The notes: generated by a model from the letters alone, not told the origin. A stretch of DNA of 34,614 nucleotides from Deltaproteobacteria bacterium (GCA_016195725.1 JACPZB010000020.1:1-34614); one strand, 5' to 3'; counted from the first letter of the stretch, positions 9,335 through 16,442 are shown. Program-made: numbers and translations.

Positions 9335-9988
9335 ATGATCAATATGTTTCATATTTATAAAAATTATGAGGGGGCAATAACCGCATTAACGGATATAACA
9401 TTGAAGATTGATAAGGGGGATTTTGTTTTTATCACAGGGGCAAGCGGGGCAGGTAAATCTACCTTGTTGAAACTGATGTTTTGCATGGATAGGCCTACCC
9501 AGGGGCAGATTATAATAGGCGGCAAAAATGTGTCACGATTTGCTGAAAGGGATATTCCTCTTTTGAGGCGGAAAATGGGTTTTGTTTTTCAGGATTTTAA
9601 ACTGCTGAACAATAAAACAGTTTTTGATAATATTGCCCTTGCGCTCCGTATTACAGGTATGGACAACAAGGATATCAACAAAAGAGTTCTTAAGGTGCTG
9701 GCCTATTTAGGGCTTCAACACAGGGCAAACTTCAAGCCCTTAACACTTTCAGGCGGTGAACAGCAGAGGGTGGCCATTGCAAGGGCATTGGCAAAAGAGC
9801 CCACCATTCTCCTAGCCGATGAACCTACCGGTAATCTCGACCCGGAGCGGGCTATGGATATCATTCGCCTATTTAATGACATCAATGCAAGGGGAACTAC
9901 CGTAGTTGTTGCTACCCATGACAAGGCTTTAATAGAGAGATTTAGCAAAAAGGCGATCCATCTTGATAAAGGGAGAATAGTCAATTAG
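9335..9988 (+). CDS. ftsE: Cell-division ATP-binding protein FtsE
   Basis: ABC-type ATPase that works with FtsX to control septal peptidoglycan hydrolases at the divisome. The 217-residue product has Walker A GASGAGKST (about residues 36-44), Q-loop VFQDFKLL, ABC signature LSGGEQQRVAIARA, Walker B ILLADEPTGNLD and the switch His in VATHDK. This matches FtsE in length and in the GNLDP context. ATG 9335 follows GAGGTGAAGT. Normally ftsE and ftsX touch or overlap; here 264 bases of repeat DNA separate them. Confidence 0.95.
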   Translation: MINMFHIYKNYEGAITALTDITLKIDKGDFVFITGASGAGKSTLLKLMFCMDRPTQGQIIIGGKNVSRFAERDIPLLRRKMGFVFQDFKLLNNKTVFDNIALALRITGMDNKDINKRVLKVLAYLGLQHRANFKPLTLSGGEQQRVAIARALAKEPTILLADEPTGNLDPERAMDIIRLFNDINARGTTVVVATHDKALIERFSKKAIHLDKGRIVN

Positions 9989-10235
9989 TTTTTTAAACCC
10001 AAAAATGCAGTTGCATTTTTTGACAAACACAACCTTTGGCCAAATACTGCGTCAAATCTAACTGCCCAAATACTCACATACTTAAAATAGTATGCTCCGT
10101 TTTGTCCTTAATAGGTTAGGCGTTCCGCCTGACAACTATGCGTCAGGCAAGGTGCCTGACCTATACTTGTCTTTGGCTCAAATCTTGCGTTTGTCTCGAA
10201 AAATAAAAACCAAATGTATTTTTCGGGTTAAAAAG
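9989..10235. mobile_element. MITE-like inverted-repeat element between ftsE and ftsX
   Basis: The ends are imperfect terminal inverted repeats of about 45 bases. The left end runs TTTTTTAAACCCAAAAATGC to GACAAAC and the right end GTTTGTC to TTTTTCGGGTTAAAAAG. The centre has an AT palindrome (CATACTTAAAATAGTATG, 10075-10092). A second palindrome (GGTTAGGC / GCCTGACC type, 10112-10165) interrupts the right half, so one repeat appears nested in another. There is no coding capacity. It follows the ftsE stop directly and would need to be read through for ftsX expression. Confidence 0.7.
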
Positions 10236-10252
10236 AGTAATGGTGCAATTTG

Positions 10253-11149
10253 ATGAATTATCTTAAATGGCTTATATATTTTTTCTCTGAGGCATTTCAG
10301 AGCATAAAAAATAATCTTTGGACAACAAGCATAACAGTAGTGACTATTGCAATTTCTTTGGCTGTATGTGGATTGTTTGTCGGGATTTTTGTAAATATTA
10401 ATAAAACGCTGAATAACATGGGCGGTCAGATTCAGGTTGTAGCTTACCTAAAAGATGGCCTATCAAATGATGTGGTGGCGAGTACCAGGCAAGAGATTGC
10501 ACGTATGCCGGAGGTGGATTCTTTAGAATATATTTCTAAAGAAAAGGCGTTCTCTCTTTTTAAGAATGACTTAAAAGGGCACAACGGCATTTTGGAAGGT
10601 TTGAATGCAGCCCCTTTTCCTGCTTCATTGGAAATTAGAGTAAAAAAAGAGTTATTGAGAAATCCGGAAGGCATTCATGGTTTCATATCAAAGCTAAAGA
10701 TTTTTAACGGGATAGAAGATGTTCAATATGGTCAGGAGTGGGTAGATAGGCTCTTTGCCTTTATACGATTCGTAGAGGTGTTTGCCTTAATGATGGGTAG
10801 TTTCCTTATCATGGCTACCATATTTATTGTGTCAAATACGATAAGGCTTGCAATATATGCCAGGCGGGAAGAGGTAGAGATAATGAGTCTGCTGGGGGCC
10901 ACCAATGTATTTATAAGAGCCCCGTTTCTCATAAAAGGTATTATTGAAGGTTTTTTAGGGGCATCTCTGGCTACCGGCATGCTTTATCTGGCCAGCTTAA
11001 TCTTGATAATAAAGACGCCTCCTCTATTTGCATCTTTGGTTCTCATGCCATATTCTATTGGCTATATTTCTTTATGGCTTGTTGCAATTGGAGTTATTTT
11101 TGGTATGATAGGAAGTAGCATATCCCTTCGGAAGTTTCTAAAAAACTGA
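10253..11149 (+). CDS. ftsX: Cell-division permease FtsX
   Basis: Membrane partner of FtsE that transmits ATP-driven signals to periplasmic cell-wall hydrolases. The 298-residue product has one transmembrane segment near residues 20-45, a large extracytoplasmic domain (about 50-165), and three C-terminal segments (about 170-198, 220-240, 260-285) with the family motif MSLLGATNVFIRAPF. ATG 10253 is chosen; a TTG one codon upstream is also in frame and no strong Shine-Dalgarno is seen. This fits the loss of normal translational coupling with ftsE through the intervening repeat element. Confidence 0.93.
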   Translation: MNYLKWLIYFFSEAFQSIKNNLWTTSITVVTIAISLAVCGLFVGIFVNINKTLNNMGGQIQVVAYLKDGLSNDVVASTRQEIARMPEVDSLEYISKEKAFSLFKNDLKGHNGILEGLNAAPFPASLEIRVKKELLRNPEGIHGFISKLKIFNGIEDVQYGQEWVDRLFAFIRFVEVFALMMGSFLIMATIFIVSNTIRLAIYARREEVEIMSLLGATNVFIRAPFLIKGIIEGFLGASLATGMLYLASLILIIKTPPLFASLVLMPYSIGYISLWLVAIGVIFGMIGSSISLRKFLKN

Positions 11150-11208
11150 CGGTTTTGTAAAGATCAGCCACAGTCTTTGTCTCATTCGTTAGTTTATACC
11201 AAAAAAAT

Positions 11209-11589
11209 CGCTGAAGTGAGATTGTAAGCCGGATTCTGTTTCCCCCGATATAGCACCGGGGAGATAGCCATTCATCTGGGATGCTGATTGCTCAGCACCT
11301 CAAGCAACCAACCCGAAGGCGCGGACGGGCCATCCTTAAATGCCTTCCTATTTGGTCTTGCTCCGGGAGGGGGTTGCCTAGCCTCCGATGTCACCATCGG
11401 AGCTGGTGGGCTTTTACCCCGCCGTTTCACCCTTACCCCGATGTAACATCGGGGCGGTTTGTTTTCTGTGGTCCTTATCCCTGAGATTGCTCCCGGTCGC
11501 TGTTAGCGACCTCCCTGCCCTGTGGAGTCCGGACTTTCCTCCACCCCGACATGACATCGGGGCAGCGGCTATCTCATCTCACTTCAGCG
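11209..11589 (-). ncRNA. rnpB: RNase P RNA (bacterial type A)
   Basis: Catalytic RNA that removes the 5' leader from pre-tRNAs. On the minus strand the 5' region contains the diagnostic GAGGAAAGTCCGGACTCC followed by ACAGGGCAG, and the 3' end has ACAGAATCCGGCTTACA. The two ends form a perfect closing helix (CGCTGAAGTGAG / CTCACTTCAGCG) followed on the minus strand by ATTTTTTT, so the last helix doubles as a terminator. Four peripheral hairpins use variants of one palindrome (CCCCGATG / CATCGGGG). The 5' end overlaps the stop-codon region of the RNase HI gene. Confidence 0.96.
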
Positions 11590-12132
11590 TGCCATCGTAT
11601 CTATAGCCTGATTTGCAAGCCTGTCTGCTTCAAAATTTTTTTCTCTATCTATATGAATAATATCATATCCTTTGAACCCCATCAACAGAGTTATGGCTTC
11701 TTTATAAAGAGGTTTTAATCCTTCACTTTTTATTTTATATTCGCCTTTAACCTGCTTTACCATAAGTTCTGAATCTGCAAAAACCTTAATTGTTGATACA
11801 CCAATTGTTTTCGCTTCTTTTAATGCGGCAATAAGGGCCTGATATTCTGCAACATTGTTGGTAGTTTTGCCAAGATATCTTCCCATACTCTTTAAAATCT
11901 TACCACCTTCTGACAGAATAAGAATTCCAATTCCAGCGTGGCCTGGATTTCCCCGTGCTGCTCCATCCACATAGATAGTCACTGCTTCTTTTGGTTTAAA
12001 TGTATCGGCAAGTTGGAGAAAGAAAGAATGCATATCCTCCTTCGATACTTCTTGAAAATGTTGCATCGTTCTTGCAATGTCCAAGGTTTCTGCCAATATT
12101 TTTAAAATTTTGTATTTTAGGTTGTCTTTCAC
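11584..12132 (-). CDS. rnhA: Ribonuclease HI family protein
   Basis: Cleaves RNA in RNA-DNA hybrids. The 182-residue product has an RNase H fold from about residue 52. The four catalytic acidic residues are visible: Asp in YVDGAARGNPG, Glu in NNVAEYQAL, Asp in KVFADSELMVKQ and Asp in EKNFEADRLANQA. About 50 N-terminal residues precede the domain and are not a hybrid-binding domain that I recognise. The gene ends within the first bases of rnpB on the same strand, so an RNase H mRNA and RNase P RNA precursor could share one transcript. A zinc-ribbon gene lies upstream. Confidence 0.88.
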   Translation of the reverse strand: MKDNLKYKILKILAETLDIARTMQHFQEVSKEDMHSFFLQLADTFKPKEAVTIYVDGAARGNPGHAGIGILILSEGGKILKSMGRYLGKTTNNVAEYQALIAALKEAKTIGVSTIKVFADSELMVKQVKGEYKIKSEGLKPLYKEAITLLMGFKGYDIIHIDREKNFEADRLANQAIDTMAR

Positions 12133-12164
12133 TGTTAAGCAAAGATGTGCTGTTAGGTAGATTG

Positions 12165-12899
12165 CTATCTGTCTTGTTGAGAATTAGGAGCTTTGGCCAG
12201 CCAATAAAGTATGCGATGACAATGGGGGCAAAAAATAAGATTAGAGGGACCTTTTTGAAGTTGTATATATATTTGAGGCGGTATATTCATATAGCATCCC
12301 TGGCAGGCGTCGCCCTCTACTGAGACTATGGCTATGCCCTGCCTCTTTTGCTTTATTGTCTCATATCGTTTTAAGAGGGAAGGAGAAATATCTTTGGCAA
12401 TTGCTGCCTTTTCCTCTGTCTTTTCTTTGAGGTTTTTTCCCCACCTTTCCTTATTTATTATTAGAGATGCATTATTTTCTTCAAACTTGTTCTTGTCATT
12501 TTGTAATTTGTCTTCTTCTTCTTTGAGAAGCCTTTTCTTTTCATCTACTATTTCATTTAACTTGCTAATTTCACTTTCTTTTGCTTGCCTTCCCTTCTTT
12601 GCTGTATGCAGTTCTTTTGTAACAGCGTTGAACTCCTTATCGTTCTTTATATTTTTAAGTCGGTCATCATTCTTTTTTATTCTCTCTGCGTACAAAGCAA
12701 TTTCATCTTCCACTGCCCGCCTTGCATTCTCTAATTCATCAAGCTCGGTTTTTAATGCCGCCAATTTAGCTTCATGTTCTCTAATCCCTTCCGAAAGCGT
12801 CTCTATATCTGTATTATATTGTTTTTCCTCTTCCTCTATTATGCCTATTTGGATGTCTATTTTCTGAACCTTCTCAAGTAGTAATAATTGGTTTTGCAA
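12165..12899 (-). CDS. Coiled-coil protein with C4-type zinc ribbon
   Basis: 244 residues. Residues about 1-175 are an almost uninterrupted coiled coil rich in Glu, Lys and Leu. The C-terminal part holds two Cys pairs (GDACQGCYMN and LIFCPHCHRI), a zinc ribbon. This architecture matches the widespread C4-type zinc-ribbon family (CT398-like), which is often encoded just upstream of an RNase HI gene and is thought to bind nucleic acid or partner proteins; its exact role is not established. It starts at ATG 12899 and is followed 32 bases on by the RNase HI gene, so the two are probably co-transcribed. Confidence 0.85.
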   Translation of the reverse strand: MQNQLLLLEKVQKIDIQIGIIEEEEKQYNTDIETLSEGIREHEAKLAALKTELDELENARRAVEDEIALYAERIKKNDDRLKNIKNDKEFNAVTKELHTAKKGRQAKESEISKLNEIVDEKKRLLKEEEDKLQNDKNKFEENNASLIINKERWGKNLKEKTEEKAAIAKDISPSLLKRYETIKQKRQGIAIVSVEGDACQGCYMNIPPQIYIQLQKGPSNLIFCPHCHRILYWLAKAPNSQQDR

Positions 12900-12922
12900 A
12901 GAATTCCCCTTGGGTAGTTATT

Positions 12923-12998
12923 TGGTGGGCCCACCTGGACTCGAACCAGGGACCGACCGGTTATGAGCCGGTGGCTCTTCCAACTGAGCTATGGGCCC
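12923..12998 (-). tRNA. tRNA with CAU anticodon (Met or Ile2)
   Basis: 76 nt on the minus strand with encoded CCA. The acceptor stem GGGCCCA / TGGGCCC is perfect, the D arm is AGCTCAGTTGG, the anticodon loop CTCATAA gives CAU, and the T arm is CCTGGTTCGAGTCCAGG. It is not an initiator type, since it has a normal 1-72 pair. Elongator Met is most likely, but a lysidine-modified Ile2 tRNA cannot be excluded. Confidence 0.93.
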
Positions 12999-13067
12999 TT
13001 AAAAATTTTAAAGCATAATATTAAAGAATCCTTATATCTTTGTCAAGGTTTGTGTGATAAATATTAT

Positions 13068-13097
13068 TTGACATCTTTACCAGTCATCAAGTATATT
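13068..13097 (+). promoter_or_regulatory. Candidate sigma-70 promoter
   Basis: TTGACA at 13068-13073 and TATATT at 13092-13097, spaced 18 bases. It would start a transcript near 13104 that runs through a 42-codon ORF to the terminator at 13264-13300. Confidence 0.5.
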
Positions 13098-13108
13098 TAA
13101 AACATCGT

Positions 13109-13237
13109 ATGAAAAAGTCTATAGGTATAAAAACCCCACATATAAAGCATATCAACCTCCATATTGTATGGTGGCAGTGGAAGTGTTTGCCCATAGCCTT
13201 TTTAGTTTGGAGTTTGGAATTCGGAATTCGGGGTTAG
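13109..13237 (+). CDS. Possible small Trp-rich protein, 42 aa
   Basis: ATG 13109 opens 42 codons to TAG 13235. The product starts MKKSIGIKTPHIKHINLHI and contains VWWQWKC and a hydrophobic PIAFLVW. It lies a few bases after the predicted transcription start, so translation would be nearly leaderless; no Shine-Dalgarno is seen. Codon use (ATA, AAG) resembles neighbours, but its 3' end overlaps a TTTGGAGTTTGGAATTCGG word repeat. I do not recognise it. It may be a real small protein, a leader peptide or chance. Confidence 0.3.
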   Translation: MKKSIGIKTPHIKHINLHIVWWQWKCLPIAFLVWSLEFGIRG

Positions 13238-13263
13238 AAAACAAAAACTAAAAAACAAGTTTG

Positions 13264-13300
13264 AAAAGGCCGTGGGCAATGTAAAGCTTGCGGCCTTTTT
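13264..13300 (+). terminator. Strong rho-independent terminator
   Basis: AAAAGGCCG (13264-13272) pairs with CGGCCTTTTT (13291-13300), followed by ATTTTTG. The left arm can instead pair with GCCCATAGCCTTT at 13189-13201 (12 of 13 positions counting one G-U), an arrangement like an antiterminator. Confidence 0.75.
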
Positions 13301-13308
13301 ATTTTTGA

Positions 13309-13540
13309 GTTCACGCTGAAAAAGGCCCATCGTTCGGCTGAGCGTTCGACTGATGGTTCGACAGGCTCACCATGACAGTCACCCTGAGCATGTCGAAGGG
13401 TCACGACGAAGCCTGCTGCGTTGCCTTTGTCGCTGTGCTGCTCACATACCTGTAGCTTGCCCATTTATGGGCGTCTTTAAAAGCGCCGATAAATCGGCAA
13501 ACTACAGCACCTTGCATTTGGGACATTTTTGAGCGTGAAC
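13309..13540. repeat. Composite repeat element with inverted ends
   Basis: Ends GTTCACGCT (13309-13317) and AGCGTGAAC (13532-13540) are perfect 9-bp inverted repeats, extended imperfectly by AAAAAGGCCCA / TGGGACATTTTT. Inside are a TTCGACAGGCTCACCATGAC-type repeat matched by CCCTGAGCATGTCGAAGGG (about 13352-13400), and a pair of inverted TGTAG..TTGCC..TTTAT..GGC units (13451-13506). No coding capacity. It occupies most of the gap before the EamA gene. Confidence 0.65.
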
Positions 13541-13559
13541 CGTATCAAGGGAGAGCTTT

Positions 13560-14450
13560 ATGAAAAACCAAAATACCTCTTTAGCAGGCTATCTGTTGAT
13601 AACCATTTCTGCTGTAACCTTTTCAGCCAAGGGCATTTTTGCAAAAGTGCTGTATAGCTACGGCATTGACCCTGTAACGCTTCTGGCATTGCGCTTTGCT
13701 ATTGCATTGCCATTTTTCTGGGGGCTTCTCTTCATCTATCAATCAGAGCGGGTTGGGAAAAAAGACCTCATTTTAATTATATTAAGCGGTCTTGTCGGTT
13801 TTTATTTTTCAGCGCTTGCTGATTTTTATGGTCTTCTGTATATTGATGCGTCGCTGGAGAGGACAATAATTTATTCATTTCCGACAATGGTGGTGATACT
13901 TACAGCGATTTTATTTAAAGAAAGGATAGATGGCAGAAAACTATCTGCCCTGATGCTGACTTACGGCGGGCTGGTTCTGGCTCTCAAGGTTTTTAACGGA
14001 AATCTGAACGGCCATCTTCTCGGCGCAGGGCTTGTGCTTTTTTCAGCTTTTGTAGGCGCTTTGAGTTATATTCTTACAGAGGCATTGAGCAAAAGGGTTT
14101 CTTCTCTTAAGATTTCCACCTATTCAATAACAGCCTGCGCCTTTGCCTTTATAGGGACATGGCACGGGACTCACATACCGCATGACATGAAGGTGTGGGA
14201 GATACTCTTGTTTCTGGCAATTATCTCCACATTTATCCCTGTGGTAACATTGGCTATGGGAATAAAGAGGATAGGCGCCAGCAGGGCTGCGATTGTCAGT
14301 TCTATCGGGCCTGTGTCCACTGCAATCCTTGCCTATATATTTCTTGGCGAGCAGATGGATTTTATACAGGTAATCGGAATGATATTGGTGATGGCAGGGG
14401 TGTTGGTTATTTCCTACAAAGAGAATAAAGTTCAAGCGGAGGAGATATGA
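13560..14450 (+). CDS. EamA/DMT-family membrane transporter
   Basis: Predicted inner-membrane exporter of the drug/metabolite transporter superfamily; substrate unknown. The 296-residue product has ten hydrophobic segments in two EamA repeats (about residues 8-140 and 150-290). The N-terminal repeat begins GYLLITISAVTFSAKGIFAKVLY and the second ends FIQVIGMILVMAGVLVISY. ATG 13560 follows AAGGGAGAGC. The stop overlaps the start of the next gene (ATGA), so it is translationally coupled to the Fe-S protein, although no functional link is evident. Confidence 0.88.
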   Translation: MKNQNTSLAGYLLITISAVTFSAKGIFAKVLYSYGIDPVTLLALRFAIALPFFWGLLFIYQSERVGKKDLILIILSGLVGFYFSALADFYGLLYIDASLERTIIYSFPTMVVILTAILFKERIDGRKLSALMLTYGGLVLALKVFNGNLNGHLLGAGLVLFSAFVGALSYILTEALSKRVSSLKISTYSITACAFAFIGTWHGTHIPHDMKVWEILLFLAIISTFIPVVTLAMGIKRIGASRAAIVSSIGPVSTAILAYIFLGEQMDFIQVIGMILVMAGVLVISYKENKVQAEEI

Positions 14451-15280
14451 TCAACGTGAAGGAAAGAGAGAGGCGGCAAAGAACATTTGTGGAACAATTA
14501 AAAAAGAGCGGCGCATCTCTCGTTGGCTTTGGAGATGTGTCGGTGGTAAAATCAGAACTGACAAATAAATTTCCCATAGCTGTTGCGCTCGCCGTAAAAT
14601 TTGACGGTGCGGTCGTGGATAATCTCCACAACCATGAACCTGCATTTCACAAGCATCAGCTTGAGGTCAGGGCATTTATGGAGCGGCTTGTAAATGTTGC
14701 TGCGGATTTTTTGCAGGAATGGGATTACGGATATGAAATAGCTCCAAGCAAGGTCATAAACAGCAATGAAGAGCTCTCCCGATTTCAGGAGTTTTCTTAC
14801 AAGACTGCGGCAACCTGTGCTGGACTCGGCTGGATCGGGAAATCGGATTTACTCGTTACGCCGGAGTTTGGTCCCAGAGTGCGGATTGCGGCGATATTGA
14901 CCGATGCGCCGTTCAAAACAGCGGAACCGGTTACCGAAGGAAGATGCGGAAATTGCACGCTCTGCGTGGATGCCTGTCCGAATCAGGCAATCAAGGGCGC
15001 TGCATGGCAAAGAGGAACGGCGCGGGAGGATTTGCTGGATGCCTATGTCTGCAATCAAAAGCGATTGGACTATATTCCCGCAATCGGAAGGAAATACGCC
15101 TGCGGGCGGTGCATACGGGTGTGCCCGGTGGGAAGGGGGAATAATTATGCGCCGCAAAGAAAAAGAGATACAAGACAAAGGGATCATCATAGATGTGCTA
15201 AACCGATGCCACATCGGAAGGCTCGGAGCCATCGGCAGGGACGGTTATCCGATGGTCAAGCCTTTGAACTTTGCTTATAA
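14447..15280 (+). CDS. QueG-like 4Fe-4S double-cluster protein, 3' end probably shifted
   Basis: Related to epoxyqueuosine reductase, which uses two [4Fe-4S] clusters and a cobalamin in tRNA modification; this shorter paralogue has no assigned role. Cluster motifs are CGNCTLCVDACPNQAI (about residues 166-181) and CGRCIRVCP (about 222-230). The frame runs on for about 45 residues of Arg/His-rich sequence that overlap the start of the next gene (ATG 15147). One added G in the run at 15134-15140 would give a stop (GAA TAA) directly after CPVGRG. I infer that the natural end is near 15144 and that an indel or a base-calling error removed it. ATG 14447 overlaps the EamA stop. Confidence 0.75.
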   Translation: MINVKERERRQRTFVEQLKKSGASLVGFGDVSVVKSELTNKFPIAVALAVKFDGAVVDNLHNHEPAFHKHQLEVRAFMERLVNVAADFLQEWDYGYEIAPSKVINSNEELSRFQEFSYKTAATCAGLGWIGKSDLLVTPEFGPRVRIAAILTDAPFKTAEPVTEGRCGNCTLCVDACPNQAIKGAAWQRGTAREDLLDAYVCNQKRLDYIPAIGRKYACGRCIRVCPVGRGNNYAPQRKRDTRQRDHHRCAKPMPHRKARSHRQGRLSDGQAFELCL

Positions 15281-15732
15281 TCCCCCCATCCCCCCTTTAG
15301 TAAAGGGGGGGCGAGGGGGGATTTGGAAGGATTTATTTTCACACGGCAAAGGAAGGAGAAAAGATTGAGGATATTAAAAGAGACAGCAGGGTTTGCTTTG
15401 AAGTGGATTTGCCCATTGCATACATAAAAGCAAAAAACAATCCGTGCGAGGCGGATTATCTTTATCGGAGTGTTATCATCAAAGGCAGGGCGATGATTGT
15501 AGAAGATAGAGACGAAAAAGTTTTTGCCCTCAACTGCCTCATGGAAAAGCACCAGCCGGGCGGCGGATATGATGAATATATGGAAGAGAAATTAAACAAG
15601 GTCGGCATTGTGCGGATAGATATTGAGGAGATGATGGGGAAGGAAGATTTGGGCGACGAAAGAATGAAGGGTATTGCGTTGAAGACATTGCAAGATAAAG
15701 TTCCTCTGCCGATTACGATTGAAAGGGTATAA
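15147..15732 (+). pseudogene. PNPOx-fold flavoprotein (NimA-like), frameshifted by a palindromic repeat
   Basis: N-terminal part from ATG 15147: MRRKEKEIQDKGIIIDVLNR, then CHIGRLGAIGRDGYPMVKPL, the FMN-binding start of pyridoxamine-phosphate-oxidase-like/NimA proteins. The frame then enters a CCCCCCTTTAG..AAAGGGGGG palindrome (about 15279-15324) and stops at 15366. The rest of the domain continues in a different frame from about GRIYFHTAKEGEKIEDIKRD (near 15325) to TAA at 15730: SRVCFEVDLPIAYIKAKNNP, ending TIERV. The phase changes from 0 to +1 across the repeat and a TAG at 15298 closes the other frame, so the full protein cannot be made without frameshifting. Confidence 0.8.
15279..15324. 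repeat. CCCCCTTT/AAAGGGGG palindromic repeat inside the flavoprotein gene
   Basis: AATCCCCCCATCCCCCCTTT is followed by AGT and then AAAGGGGGGGCGAGGGGGGA: two nested G/C-run stems flanking a TTTAGTAAA centre. It belongs to the same family as the copies in mutS2 (21820) and birA (24565). Here the insertion is not a multiple of three. Confidence 0.85.
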
Positions 15733-15756
15733 ATTCACAAGACAGGGGGATAAACT

Positions 15757-16314
15757 ATGGCTGAAACATATCCGGAGTTAAATGAAAGGCTCATAAATTT
15801 TATCAAGACGCAAAAAATCTTCTTTGTCGCTACTGCGCCGGATAATCTGAAAGCCTGTAGTGAGCGAAGCGAATCTAATGAGTATTTAAATTTATCACCC
15901 AAAGGCTATGACACATTGGAGATTCTGGACAGCAAGACAGTTGTATATGCCGATTACCCCGGAAGCGGCAACGAAACAGCAACTCATCTCCGGCAAAATG
16001 GAAGTTTGACAATGATGTTTGCAAGCTTCGATAAAACCCCGATGATTCTCCGTCTTTATGGCAGAGGAGAGGCTGTTGCCCTTGATAGTCCTGCCGGGAA
16101 AGAGCTTAAGGAAAAATTAGGCGGAAAGATTTCGCCCTATATCCGCCAGTTGATAATCCTGCATATAGAAAAGGTAAAGACAAGCTGCGGTTATGGCGTG
16201 CCATATTATCAGTATCTTGGAGAGAGGGAAAACCTGCTTGAGTGGTGCAAAAAGGCAAGCATCACAGGCAAGATTAAAAAATATATGGGATTCCTATGGA
16301 AGGGAGTATTGTAG
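15757..16314 (+). CDS. Pyridoxamine 5'-phosphate oxidase family protein
   Basis: Predicted FMN-binding split-barrel protein of unknown substrate. The 185-residue product has the family core LNLSPKGYDTLEILD (about residues 45-59), then YADYPGSGNETATHL and GRGEAV. ATG 15757 follows AGGGGGAT. Residues about 33-44 (KACSERSESNE) are encoded by a palindromic repeat, CTGTAGTGAGCGAAGCGAAT, placed in frame between the first strand (FVATAPDNL) and the conserved NLSPKG motif. Homologues that I recall run directly from A-D/P-G into NLSPKG. It lies 24 bases after the broken NimA-like gene, in the same orientation. Confidence 0.85.
   Translation: MAETYPELNERLINFIKTQKIFFVATAPDNLKACSERSESNEYLNLSPKGYDTLEILDSKTVVYADYPGSGNETATHLRQNGSLTMMFASFDKTPMILRLYGRGEAVALDSPAGKELKEKLGGKISPYIRQLIILHIEKVKTSCGYGVPYYQYLGERENLLEWCKKASITGKIKKYMGFLWKGVL
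15855..15876. repeat. TGAGCGAAGCGAA-type repeat embedded in frame
   Basis: CTGTAGTGAGCGAAGCGAAT contains the imperfect palindrome around AGCGAAGCG and is translated as CSERSES. It is a second repeat family inserted into coding DNA within this gene cluster. Confidence 0.65.
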
Positions 16315-16442
16315 TCTGCCGATCCCTGCTTAATACTTGCAGGGACAAGTTTATCGGTGTTTGTAACTCAAACCGTCAGGTTTGAATTTTCAAGGCTAAA
16401 GCCTTGAGTTACAAAATACGCCCGACCCAACCTTCGGTTGGG
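16311..16442. repeat. Run of nested palindromes after the PNPOx-like gene
   Basis: Three units. GTAGTCTGCCGAT..TTTATCGG (16311-16358) is interrupted by CCCTGC..GCAGGG (16324-16344). A 50-base hairpin has ends GTAACTCAA / TTGAGTTAC (16363-16412) and inner stems AAACC/GGTTT and CAAGGC/GCCTTG. CCCAACC TTCG GGTTGGG-type hairpin lies at 16426-16442. The first unit is the same family as TGTAG..CTACA at 13451-13506. Confidence 0.75.

Noticed and set aside
11281-11606. Open frames on the plus strand at 11281-11606
   Set aside because: They are antisense to RNase P RNA, which explains the base composition and open frames.
12328-12867. Long plus-strand frame rich in Ser and Phe
   Set aside because: Antisense shadow of the coiled-coil gene; Ser/Phe/Leu runs mirror Glu/Lys codons.
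13234-13464. Minus-strand frame with VTLRHAQGD and GEPVEP
   Set aside because: This is the usual translation of a dispersed TTCGACAGGCTC-type repeat, not a gene.
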